NCBI GenBank assembly: GCA_023258955.1
Contig: JAHFRE010000008.1
Coordinates: 1 to 50,443, forward strand
Source: Sterolibacterium sp.
Lineage (GTDB): Bacteria > Pseudomonadota > Gammaproteobacteria > Burkholderiales > Rhodocyclaceae
DNA: 50,443 nt
Direction: 5' to 3'
This document shows positions 25,565 through 32,702 of the stretch, one piece after another. Under the pieces are notes generated by a model. The model worked only from the letters and a program-made list of their open reading frames with translations, was not told where the DNA came from and made no database searches. Within the stretch, counting starts at the first letter, position 1; each line of letters starts with the position of its first letter. A program made the translations under genes and the position numbers.

Positions 25565-26529
25565 AGCCCGTGGTGAGGCATGGCGAAGCCAACGATGCGC
25601 CGTTTCGCTTCGGCTTCACGGTGATGGGCGGCCCGGGCGAGATCACCCTGGCGGCGACCGACAGCCGCAGCGGACTGCGTCTGGCCGAGCTGGCGGTGGC
25701 CGAAATCCGGCGCATCGAGTCCAAGTTCTCGCGCTACCGGCCCGACAGCGTCGTCTCGCAGATCAACGCGCGCGCGGGCGCTGACTGGACCGATTGCGAC
25801 GCCGAAACGGAATCGCTGTTCGCCTACGCCGACGCCCTCTACACGGCCAGCGGCGGCCTGTTCGACATCAGCTCCGGCGTGCTGCGGCGCGCCTGGGATT
25901 TCCGCGCTCAGCGCATTCCCAGTCAACAAGCGCTGACAGCGTTGCGCGCCCTGATCGGTTGGCAACGGATGGAGCGGCGAGCCGGGCAAGTGCGCCTGGC
26001 GCTGGCCGGCATGGAGATCGACTTCGGCGGCTTCGGCAAGGAGTACGCCGCCGATCGCGCCGGCGCCTTGCTCCTCGAACAGGGCGCGCGCCACGGTCTG
26101 GTCAATCTCGGCGGCGACATTCGCGTGCTCGGGCCCAAGCCCGACGGAAGCCCCTGGTCCCTGGGCATCCGCGATCCGCGCGACCCGGCGGCGGTGATCG
26201 CCGAGATCGAAATCGCCAGCGGGGCGCTCGCCACCAGCGGCGACTACGAACGCTACTTCGAAGCCGACGGGCGGCGCTATTGCCACATCCTCGATCCGCG
26301 CAGCGGCATGCCGGTCGAGCACTGGCGTTCGGTCAGCGTCGTCGCGGCGCTGGCCGTCGTCGCCGGCAGCCACGCGACCATCGCCATGCTCAAGCAAGAG
26401 GCTGGTCAGGCCTATCTCGACGACTGCGGGTGCGCCTATCTTGCCTACGACAAGGATGGTCGTTGCTTGCGCCAGAGCGGGGCCAAGGTAACGGCGACGG
26501 TCCCACCCTGCGCTTTCCCTTCTGCGTAG
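25561..26529 (+). CDS. apbE: FAD:protein FMN transferase, ApbE family
   Basis: A 322-residue ApbE-type enzyme that uses FAD to attach FMN covalently to Thr or Ser of a target protein. Family blocks are all present: SKFSRYRPDSVVSQIN, SGGLFDISSGVLRRAWDF, the GGFGKEYAADRA region, LVNLGGDIRVLG and the HILDPRSGMPV block near residue 240. The start is GTG 25561, overlapping DUF3570 by four bases. No signal peptide or lipobox is visible, whereas most ApbE proteins are exported, so it may act in the cytoplasm before export of its target. No classic flavinylation target motif protein is seen nearby. Confidence 0.88.
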   Translation: MKPVVRHGEANDAPFRFGFTVMGGPGEITLAATDSRSGLRLAELAVAEIRRIESKFSRYRPDSVVSQINARAGADWTDCDAETESLFAYADALYTASGGLFDISSGVLRRAWDFRAQRIPSQQALTALRALIGWQRMERRAGQVRLALAGMEIDFGGFGKEYAADRAGALLLEQGARHGLVNLGGDIRVLGPKPDGSPWSLGIRDPRDPAAVIAEIEIASGALATSGDYERYFEADGRRYCHILDPRSGMPVEHWRSVSVVAALAVVAGSHATIAMLKQEAGQAYLDDCGCAYLAYDKDGRCLRQSGAKVTATVPPCAFPSA

Positions 26530-26618
26530 TATGTCGACGGGCGATTAACTCGCTAAGATAGCGCTTGTGTCATTTGGCAAGTGTCGACCCACCGTTCTGA
26601 CCAACAGGAGGATGCACC

Positions 26619-27017
26619 GTGAACGACATCGAACAAATATTGGGTTCGAGGAGAGGCAGGATCTACGCCATCGGTCCGCAGGAAACCGTCTTCGCAGCGA
26701 TGAAGGCGATGGCCGAGCACGGCATCGGCGCCTTGCTGGTGATGGACAAGGGCAAGCCGGTCGGCCTCATCTCCGAGCGCGACTACGCGCGCAAGGTGGT
26801 GCTCGAGCACCGCTCATCGGAGACGACGCGGGTCGACGAGATCATGTCGAAGAAGCTGATCTGCGCCACCTTGAAGATGGGCAGGAAGGAGGCGATGACC
26901 CTCATGGCCAGGAACAAGATCCGCCACCTGCCGGTGCTCGACGAGGCCAAGCAATGCGTCGGTGTGGTCTCGATCCGCGACTTCGTCCAGGACATCGAAA
27001 GCGAGGACGACGAGTAG
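26619..27017 (+). CDS. tandem CBS-domain protein
   Basis: A 132-residue stand-alone pair of CBS domains: the first ends in VGLISERDYARKV (near residues 47-59), the second in VGVVSIRDFVQD (near 113-124), with a short acidic tail. It is closest to the group of small CBS proteins that bind nucleotides such as AMP, ADP, ATP or NADH and modulate partners. The GTG start at 26619 is supported by CAGGAGG nearby. It is a single gene with a hairpin downstream (27047-27068) shared with the convergent DUF4189 gene. Confidence 0.88.
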   Translation: MNDIEQILGSRRGRIYAIGPQETVFAAMKAMAEHGIGALLVMDKGKPVGLISERDYARKVVLEHRSSETTRVDEIMSKKLICATLKMGRKEAMTLMARNKIRHLPVLDEAKQCVGVVSIRDFVQDIESEDDE

Positions 27018-27046
27018 CCGTCAGCGCCACACCAGGGTCGGAAGCA

Positions 27047-27068
27047 ACGGGGCCCCGCGCGGCCCCGT
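27047..27068. terminator. GC hairpin between convergent genes
   Basis: ACGGGGCC (27047-27054) pairs perfectly with GGCCCCGT (27061-27068) around a six-base loop, lying 30 bases after the CBS stop and 26 bases after the DUF4189 stop on the other strand. There is no T-run on either side, so it is a weak or factor-dependent bidirectional terminator candidate. Confidence 0.45.
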
Positions 27069-27093
27069 CGATCACGAACCGGCAAACTCCCTT

Positions 27094-27447
27094 CTATTCG
27101 CACTCCGCGGCGACGATGTTGCAGTTGTTCTTGCCGCACATTTCCAGCGCCTTCGCCGTGGCGACGGCCTTGGTCTTGCCGTAGCCGTAGCCATAGACCT
27201 TCTTGGTCACCGCCACGGCGCCGCAGGTTTCGAACCAGACGACCGAGCGGCAATTGCGGCCACCGTATTCCTTGCAGTATTTGACGGCGTTCCGTTGCGC
27301 CACTTCCTTCGTGTCTTCGCCGGTGGCGATGCCGTAGGCGGGTTCGTCGTCACCCATCTGGTCGTCGATGGCGATCGAACCAACGCCGAAAGCGCTGCCG
27401 GACACGGCCAAGGCTGCAACCATGGTCCACGTTCTGATGTTCTTCAT
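27094..27447 (-). CDS. DUF4189-domain secreted protein
   Basis: A 117-residue protein with a Sec signal (residues 1-21, probable cleavage in SGSAFG). The remainder is a DUF4189 domain: YGIATGEDTKEVAQRNAVKYC, then repeated Cys pairs (GGRNC, WFETC, EMCGKNNC, AAEC) spaced as in this domain, which probably form disulfides in the periplasm. The function of the domain is unknown. A -35-like TTGACT and a 22-base perfect palindrome lie 75-120 bases upstream, suggesting single-gene, repressor-controlled transcription. The start at 27447 is the only candidate that keeps the signal. Confidence 0.87.
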   Translation of the reverse strand: MKNIRTWTMVAALAVSGSAFGVGSIAIDDQMGDDEPAYGIATGEDTKEVAQRNAVKYCKEYGGRNCRSVVWFETCGAVAVTKKVYGYGYGKTKAVATAKALEMCGKNNCNIVAAECE

Positions 27448-27521
27448 AGCCCTTCTCCCTATGCCAGGTCGATGTGACTTCTGCCTGCGCGTAACACCTT
27501 CAAACGCCTCTGCGGGGCCGC

Positions 27522-27543
27522 ATAGCTTTAGGCCTAAAGCTAT
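27522..27543. promoter_or_regulatory. 22-base perfect palindrome, operator candidate
   Basis: The half-site ATAGCTTTAGG is followed directly by its exact reverse complement, giving a 22-base palindrome with no loop, in an AT-richer spacer upstream of the DUF4189 gene. A zero-loop palindrome favours binding of a dimeric protein over an RNA hairpin. It overlaps the expected -10 position of the minus-strand promoter whose -35 is TTGACT at 27560-27565, the classic location for a repressor operator. The regulator is unknown. Confidence 0.6.
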
Positions 27544-27565
27544 AACGATCTACCGATTTAGTCAA
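27537..27565 (-). promoter_or_regulatory. putative promoter of the DUF4189 gene
   Basis: On the minus strand TTGACT (27565-27560) is followed after 17 bases by TAGCTT, or after 15 by TATAGC. The -35 is five of six to consensus; the -10 is poor and lies within the palindrome at 27522-27543. The arrangement would allow a dimer bound at the palindrome to block polymerase. Confidence 0.45.
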
Positions 27566-27682
27566 GTACTTGTCGCCGCATATTTGTCGCCGCGGCGGCG
27601 CCAGGCCACCGCGGCTCGGGCGACTTTGATCGCAGGTTTTGCTGGCGGATCCCGGCGCAGGTCGGGATCGGCGCAGCGGCGC

Positions 27683-28204
27683 CTAGAGCGCCGGGGTATC
27701 GACCGCGTCCGGGTCCACGTCGGGCTCCATGGTGTCCGGGTACTTGGTCTTCTCCAGGTTCAACAGCCGCTTGTGTTCGGCTTCTTCTTCGCGCAGTTCC
27801 TCGAACAGCTTGCGCACCTCTTTGTCGCTGATGCCGGGCAGGGCCTGATCGAAGAACTCGTAGGCCTTGACTTCGGATTCCATGGCAACCTCCAGCGCGT
27901 GCCGTGGCGACATGAAGGGCCGCGGTTTGCCCATGCCGGGCGCTTCGACCTCCTCGATCATGTCGGCGTTGACGCGCGACGGCGCGTCGCCGAAGAGCTT
28001 GCGCCGGCGCGCCGCGAGTTCGGTTCCGTGACGCTTCTCGTTCTTCGCCATCATGGCGAAGAAGTCGGCGGCATCGCCGCTATAGCCGTGCCCAAGCAGG
28101 TCGACGAACAGGATGTAACGCTCCTCCGCTTCCTTTTCGATCAAGACCGCCAAATCGAGCGCGTCCTGCAGGTTCAGCGTTGAAAAATCCAGTTTGCTAA
28201 CCAT
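27683..28204 (-). CDS. rubrerythrin/ferritin-like diiron protein
   Basis: A 173-residue ferritin-like four-helix protein. Di-iron ligand candidates run in the usual order: Glu24/Glu27 in EKEAEERY, Glu56 and His59 in KNEKRHG, Glu109/Glu111 in MESEVKAYEFF, and Glu139-141 with His144 in REEEAEHKRLL. There is no C-terminal rubredoxin domain, so it is an erythrin-type protein. These reduce peroxide or store iron. The ATG at 28204 sits six bases after a GGGGGAAAC ribosome site; an ATG one codon earlier is the alternative. It stands alone, with no adjacent rubredoxin. Confidence 0.85.
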   Translation of the reverse strand: MVSKLDFSTLNLQDALDLAVLIEKEAEERYILFVDLLGHGYSGDAADFFAMMAKNEKRHGTELAARRRKLFGDAPSRVNADMIEEVEAPGMGKPRPFMSPRHALEVAMESEVKAYEFFDQALPGISDKEVRKLFEELREEEAEHKRLLNLEKTKYPDTMEPDVDPDAVDTPAL

Positions 28205-28445
28205 CATGTTTCCCCCGGGGATGAAGTCTGTGGCAATACGCCATCGACCGCTTCGCGACGTCGAAGCACTGGCGCTAAGGATACAACGGCGGAGCACCCG
28301 CGACAAAATGGCGGCGTCGCGACCATATCTGCGATCCGCTTGCCCATCGGTGGAGGCAACACCCTGTTACACAATAGCGCCCGCCTGCGGTCAGCCTGGG
28401 GAGCGCCAGCCGCGTTAGCTTAAGCGTCATCACGAGGAGAACACC

Positions 28446-28853
28446 ATGAACAAGCGCGCGCTTTGCCTGAGTTCCCTGTTGCTCGCCGGCGCCGTCGCCA
28501 GCGGCCCGGCGCTGGCCGACCCGATCACTGGCGCCTTGGTCGGCGGCCTGATCGGCAAGGCGATCGGCAGTCGCGACGCCGTCCTCGCCGGTGCCGTGTT
28601 CGGCGCGGCGATCGGCGCCGCCCCGGCCTACTATCCGCCAGCGGCCGCTCCGGCCTACTATCCGCCGGCGGTCGCCCCGGCCTACTACTATCCGCCGGCG
28701 GTGGCCTACGCGCCGCCGCCGCGCGTCGTCTACGCAGCCGCGCCAGCCTACTATTACGGCGGCGGCTGGGCTGGCGCGCCGCGCTACGAGCGCGTCTACT
28801 ACGGACCGGTCGGCTACGGCCACCGCGAGCACCATCGCCAGAACTGGCGCTGA
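28446..28853 (+). CDS. secreted Tyr/Pro-repeat protein
   Basis: A 135-residue exported protein: Sec signal (residues 1-24, cleavage in PALA-DP), a glycine-rich hydrophobic segment (residues 27-59, GALVGGLIGKAIG then GAVFGAAIGA) of the glycine-zipper type. Next come three tandem copies of a (A/P)xYYPPA(V/A)AP-like unit (about residues 60-88), and then a Tyr/Arg/His-rich end. The start follows GAGGAG. Glycine zippers insert in membranes; the YPP repeats suggest an extended surface or cell-wall linker. I do not recognise a named family beyond this layout. It is convergent with the acid phosphatase. Confidence 0.7.
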   Translation: MNKRALCLSSLLLAGAVASGPALADPITGALVGGLIGKAIGSRDAVLAGAVFGAAIGAAPAYYPPAAAPAYYPPAVAPAYYYPPAVAYAPPPRVVYAAAPAYYYGGGWAGAPRYERVYYGPVGYGHREHHRQNWR

Positions 28854-28868
28854 GCCTGCAGCGAACGC

Positions 28869-29681
28869 TCAGCGTGATCGCGACAGCGCCGCCGTTTCCG
28901 CCGCGCAGTCGCCGGCCGGGGCGCCCGCCGCTCGCGCCGCCGCCACCTCCTTGCGCGCCAGCGCCAGCTGCTCGTTGAAGTCCTGGCTGGCGTGCAACTG
29001 GGCGACGACAGCGGCGCCGACCAGGCGGCCGGCCTCGACGTCGCTCTGCCAGTGCACGCCGCACACCACCCGGCTTTGGCCATAGTCTCTGGCACGTTGC
29101 AGCAAGGCGTCGACGCGTTCGGGTGCCACTTCCGCCAGCACCAAGCCCCAGGTCCAACCGATCGCCGAATGGCCGGAGGGGTAGGAGGCACTCTTGCGCA
29201 GGCTGGCTTCTTCGTGCGGCGTACACATCGTCTCGTTGTTTGCTGCGAAGGGACGCAGGCGCTTGTAAAAATCCTTCGCCTTGAAGGTCGCGAAGCCGGC
29301 GTCGGTCAAAGTGCGCCGCAGCAGCATGTTGAGATTGGGTGTCGATTCGGCGCTGATGGGAATTCCCAGCGCGCACTGAAAACTTTCCGCGGCCTTGGGA
29401 AAGACCAACACCGCATCGCTGGCGGCCAGCGCCCAACGCGGGCCGTCTTTGAGCTTGCGCGCGCTCTGGAACGCCGCATCGTCGACCGCCTGCGCCGCCG
29501 ATCCCGCTGCCGGCGGCGGCGGTAACAGGGCCAGGCTATCCACCCAGCTGCCCTCGGCCAGGTAGCCGGCGATGAAGCCCGGGCGGGGGAACTTCAGTTG
29601 CGCCGGATCGATGGGTGGGGTGGCAAGCGCCGCGTGCATGGCGAAGACGCCGAGCGCGACGATCATATGCGGCAAACGCAT
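28869..29681 (-). CDS. class A non-specific acid phosphatase (PhoN-like)
   Basis: A 270-residue periplasmic phosphatase with a signal peptide (residues 1-20) and the full class A motif K-x6-RP...PSGH...SR-x5-H-x3-D: Lys136 and Arg143-Pro144 in the KDFYKRLRP block, Ser169-Gly-His171 in SYPSGHS, and Arg204, His210 and Asp214 in SRVVCGVHWQSD. His171 and His210 are the catalytic acid/base and nucleophile. It releases phosphate from organic phosphoesters at acid pH. It is convergent with the YPP-repeat gene and divergent from the M28 peptidase. Confidence 0.92.
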   Translation of the reverse strand: MRLPHMIVALGVFAMHAALATPPIDPAQLKFPRPGFIAGYLAEGSWVDSLALLPPPPAAGSAAQAVDDAAFQSARKLKDGPRWALAASDAVLVFPKAAESFQCALGIPISAESTPNLNMLLRRTLTDAGFATFKAKDFYKRLRPFAANNETMCTPHEEASLRKSASYPSGHSAIGWTWGLVLAEVAPERVDALLQRARDYGQSRVVCGVHWQSDVEAGRLVGAAVVAQLHASQDFNEQLALARKEVAAARAAGAPAGDCAAETAALSRSR

Positions 29682-29826
29682 GTCTTACGCCTCCTAGAAC
29701 TGTAGCCAGGGATTCGAACCTTGCGGCTGGCGCATAATAGCGCGCAGGCAGCCGTCGCAATTCGCCGACCGCGCGAATATTCGCGGGCATCTCTTCAGAA
29801 GAATGTTTCGCCGACAGGTTCCCGAT

Positions 29827-31545
29827 ATGCGTAAGCAACCACCTTGGCCCGCAATCGCTTTGCTCCTGCTGCTGGTCGCCGGCTGCGCGACGACGTCGTT
29901 GCCCGTTGCCGCGCCCTCGGCCCAACCGGCGCTGGCGGCGGCGCTGCAGGCCATCGACGGCGCACAGATGTTGCGGCAGATCGAGACCCTCGCTTCCGAC
30001 GACTTCGAAGGTCGCTCCGCCGGCAGCCACGGCGAACAGATCACCGTCGCTTATCTGATTGGCGAGTTCAAGCGCATCGGACTCAAGCCGGGCAACCCCG
30101 ATGGCAGCTACGTCCAGCGCGTACCCCTGACCGGACACGAGGCCGTACCCACGGCCGCGATCGCCGTGGGCGGCAAGCGCATCGCGCTGAACTTTCCCGC
30201 CGATTACGTCGCCTGGTCCTATCAGCGGCAGGCTGAAGTCAAACTGCAGCGCTCCCCCCTGGTCTTCGTCGGCTACGGCGTGAAGGCGCCGGAGTACCAA
30301 TGGGATGACTACAAGAACGCCGATCTGCAAGGCAAGACCCTGGTGATGCTGATCAACGATCCGCAGATTCCCGATCCCAAGAAACCGGACCAGCTCGACC
30401 CGACCATGTTCAAGGGAAGAGCGATGACCTACTACGGGCGCTGGACCTACAAGTACGAAGCAGCGGCCGCCGTCGGTGCCGCCGGCGCCCTCATCGTGCA
30501 CGAGACCGAGCCCGCCGCCTATCCCTACTCGGTGGTGGTCAACTCCAACAGCCGCGAGAATTTCGACATCCACAGCGTCGCCGCCAATCCGCACTTTCCC
30601 CTGGTGCCCGGATGGCTGCATCGCGACCGGGCAAAGGAGCTGTTCGCCGCTGCCGGCTACGACTTCGACAGCGTTAAGCAGGCGGCGCTGCAGCGCGATT
30701 TCAAACCGCTGGCTCTGGGCGCCAGCATCGACCTGTCGCTGCGCAAGCGCTGGCGCGATCTCGATTCTTGCAACGTCGTCGGCCGCATCGAGGGCAGCGA
30801 TCCGCAACTGCGCGACGAAGTGGTGATCTACAGCGCCCACTGGGATCACTTCGGTTGGGATCCGAGCCTGCCGGGCAGCAAACACCAGCAGATCTATCAC
30901 GGTGCCGCCGACAATGCCTCGGGCGTCGCCGCCTTGCTGCAACTGGCCCAGGCCTTCCAGGCGCTGCCCCAGGCACCGCGGCGAACCCTGCTGTTCATCG
31001 CCACCACCGCCGAAGAGCGGGGCCTGCTTGGGGCCGCCTACTACGCCGCCAATCCGCTCTATCCGCTGCACAAGACGCTGGCCGACATCAACATGGACGG
31101 CATGAACCTGTGGGGAAGGACGCGCGACGTCGAAGTGTTCGGTTATGGCAACAGCGATCTCGACGATCTTGTGGTCGAAGCGGCCAGGGCCCAGGGCCGG
31201 GTGGTGCACGCCGACGCCTTCGCCGAGAAGGGATCGTTCTATCGTGCCGACCACTTCGAGTTCGCCAAGGTCGGCGTGCCCGCGGTGTACCTCAAGGGTG
31301 GCGAGGACTACATAGGCAAGCCACCGGGCTTCGGCAAGGACAAGAGCGAAGACTACACCGCCCACCACTACCACAAGGTCAGCGACACGGTGCGCACCGA
31401 TTGGGACTTGAGCAGCGCTGTCGAAGACACGCAGTTGCTGTTCCAGGTCGGTTACGCCGTCGCCCAGGGCGATCGCTATCCGTCCTGGAAGCCCGGCAAC
31501 GAGTTCGCGGCGCGTCGCGACGAGATGCTGCGAAGCAGGCGTTGA
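29827..31545 (+). CDS. M28-family lipoprotein metallopeptidase
   Basis: A 572-residue lipoprotein (lipobox LVAGC, Cys20) with a protease-associated domain insert in the N-terminal half and an M28 aminopeptidase domain in the second. The zinc ligands are in order: His in SAHWDHFGWD, Asp in GAADNASG, the Glu-Glu of TTAEERGLLG, Asp in INMDG and His in HHYHKVSD. It is an extracytoplasmic aminopeptidase. Length and order match the bacterial lipoprotein members of the group. The start at ATG 29827 keeps the compact lipoprotein signal. Nothing suggests a link to the sulfur genes to its right. Confidence 0.9.
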   Translation: MRKQPPWPAIALLLLLVAGCATTSLPVAAPSAQPALAAALQAIDGAQMLRQIETLASDDFEGRSAGSHGEQITVAYLIGEFKRIGLKPGNPDGSYVQRVPLTGHEAVPTAAIAVGGKRIALNFPADYVAWSYQRQAEVKLQRSPLVFVGYGVKAPEYQWDDYKNADLQGKTLVMLINDPQIPDPKKPDQLDPTMFKGRAMTYYGRWTYKYEAAAAVGAAGALIVHETEPAAYPYSVVVNSNSRENFDIHSVAANPHFPLVPGWLHRDRAKELFAAAGYDFDSVKQAALQRDFKPLALGASIDLSLRKRWRDLDSCNVVGRIEGSDPQLRDEVVIYSAHWDHFGWDPSLPGSKHQQIYHGAADNASGVAALLQLAQAFQALPQAPRRTLLFIATTAEERGLLGAAYYAANPLYPLHKTLADINMDGMNLWGRTRDVEVFGYGNSDLDDLVVEAARAQGRVVHADAFAEKGSFYRADHFEFAKVGVPAVYLKGGEDYIGKPPGFGKDKSEDYTAHHYHKVSDTVRTDWDLSSAVEDTQLLFQVGYAVAQGDRYPSWKPGNEFAARRDEMLRSRR

Positions 31546-31652
31546 AGCGTTGGCCAGTACCTGATCCAGGGTATATCTGGCGTCATAGATGTTGCGTAGA
31601 ATTTCTCGCTGAAGCCAACACCGAGTGGCCAGCGCTATTGCTCCGACTGCAG

Positions 31653-31673
31653 CGGTCCCCGAAGCCGGGACCG
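31653..31673. promoter_or_regulatory. hairpin in the leader of the binding-protein gene
   Basis: CGGTCCC (31653-31659) and GGGACCG (31667-31673) form a seven-base perfect stem with a seven-base loop, 35 bases before the lipoprotein ATG at 31708. It is followed by TCGCTTTG rather than a T-run. It may be the terminator of the M28 gene or a leader structure limiting expression of the sensor pair. Confidence 0.35.
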
Positions 31674-31707
31674 TCGCTTTGCCGAGGCCGTGCCGCTGCC
31701 GTCAGCC

Positions 31708-32700
31708 ATGGATGCGCAAGTTGTCGCCCGTCGCAGGGCTCTCGCCGGATTCGCCGCATTGGCCGCGACACCTCTGTTGTGCGGCTGCGAATCGTGGTTC
31801 GCCAAACCGATAGCGGTCGCCGCCCACGTCTGGCCTGGCTACGAGCCGATGTTCCTGGCGCGCAGCGAAGGCTGGCTCGATGCGCGACAGGTGCGCTTGC
31901 TCGAGACCGCGTCGGCGACGGCTTCTCTGCGGGCCCTGCTCGACGGCAAGGTGGACGGTGCCGCCTTGACCCTGGATGAAACGCTGCGGGCGCGATCGAC
32001 GGGCACGCCGCTGTCTGTGGTCATGATCTTCGACGTCTCCGCCGGCGCCGACATGCTGCTGGTCCGACCGACGATCAGGGCGCTCGCCGAACTCAAGGGT
32101 CGTCGCATCGGCTTCGAGCAGGGTGCCCTGGGTGAATTGATGCTGGCGCACGTGCTGCGCGCCGCGGGTCTGACGCGCGAAGACGCGCAACTGGTGGTCC
32201 TCTCCGTCGACCGGCAGCGCCAGGCGTGGGCGCGCGACCAGGTCGACGCCGTCATCACCTACGAGCCAGTGGCGAGCCAGCTGCTGGCGCAAGGGGCGCA
32301 CAGGCTGTTCGACAGCAGCCAGATTCCCAACACCATCGTCGACGTATTGGCGATGCGCAGCGATGTCGTAGACGGCGACCACGCCGCGGCCATCAGCCAA
32401 CTCGTCGCCGCCAGTTTTCGCGCGCTCGCCTATTTGAACCGCAATCCGCAAGGCGCCTCCTATCGCATGGCGGCGCATCTGGGTCTGGCACCAGGCGAGG
32501 TGCTTCCTGCCTTCAAGGGCCTGGTGCTGCCCGACGCCGGCAACAATCGTCGCTTGCTCGGCGGAACGTCGCCAGCGCTGCTGGCGACGGCGCACAGCTT
32601 GGTGACGCTGATGTTGCAGGCCGGATTGGTCAAGCGGGACGACGCCATGGCCGAGCTCATCCACGCTGAGTTCCTGCCCACCGACTACCCGAGCAGCTGA
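31708..32700 (+). CDS. ABC-type substrate-binding lipoprotein (NMT1/SsuA-like)
   Basis: A 330-residue periplasmic lipoprotein (lipobox LCGC, Cys27) with the fold of NMT1/THI5/SsuA-type binding proteins. VAAHVWPGYEPMFLARSEGW opens it, and ALAELKGRRIGFEQGALGEL binds ligand in this family. No ABC permease or ATPase follows. Instead the stop is two bases before a PhnD-domain hybrid kinase, which places the protein as a sensing partner rather than a transporter part, as in AioX with AioS. The ATG at 31708 is preferred over a GTG at 31690. The ligand is unknown. Confidence 0.85.
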   Translation: MDAQVVARRRALAGFAALAATPLLCGCESWFAKPIAVAAHVWPGYEPMFLARSEGWLDARQVRLLETASATASLRALLDGKVDGAALTLDETLRARSTGTPLSVVMIFDVSAGADMLLVRPTIRALAELKGRRIGFEQGALGELMLAHVLRAAGLTREDAQLVVLSVDRQRQAWARDQVDAVITYEPVASQLLAQGAHRLFDSSQIPNTIVDVLAMRSDVVDGDHAAAISQLVAASFRALAYLNRNPQGASYRMAAHLGLAPGEVLPAFKGLVLPDAGNNRRLLGGTSPALLATAHSLVTLMLQAGLVKRDDAMAELIHAEFLPTDYPSS

Positions 32701-32702
32701 GC

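Larger units (their letters stand above)
27448..27682. other. 235-base spacer between DUF4189 and erythrin genes
   Basis: Apart from the palindrome at 27522-27543 and the promoter-like pair overlapping it, I see no coding frame or RNA gene. The stretch after 27590 is GC-rich and featureless and probably holds the 3' end of the erythrin transcript. No T-run hairpin was found. Confidence 0.4.
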
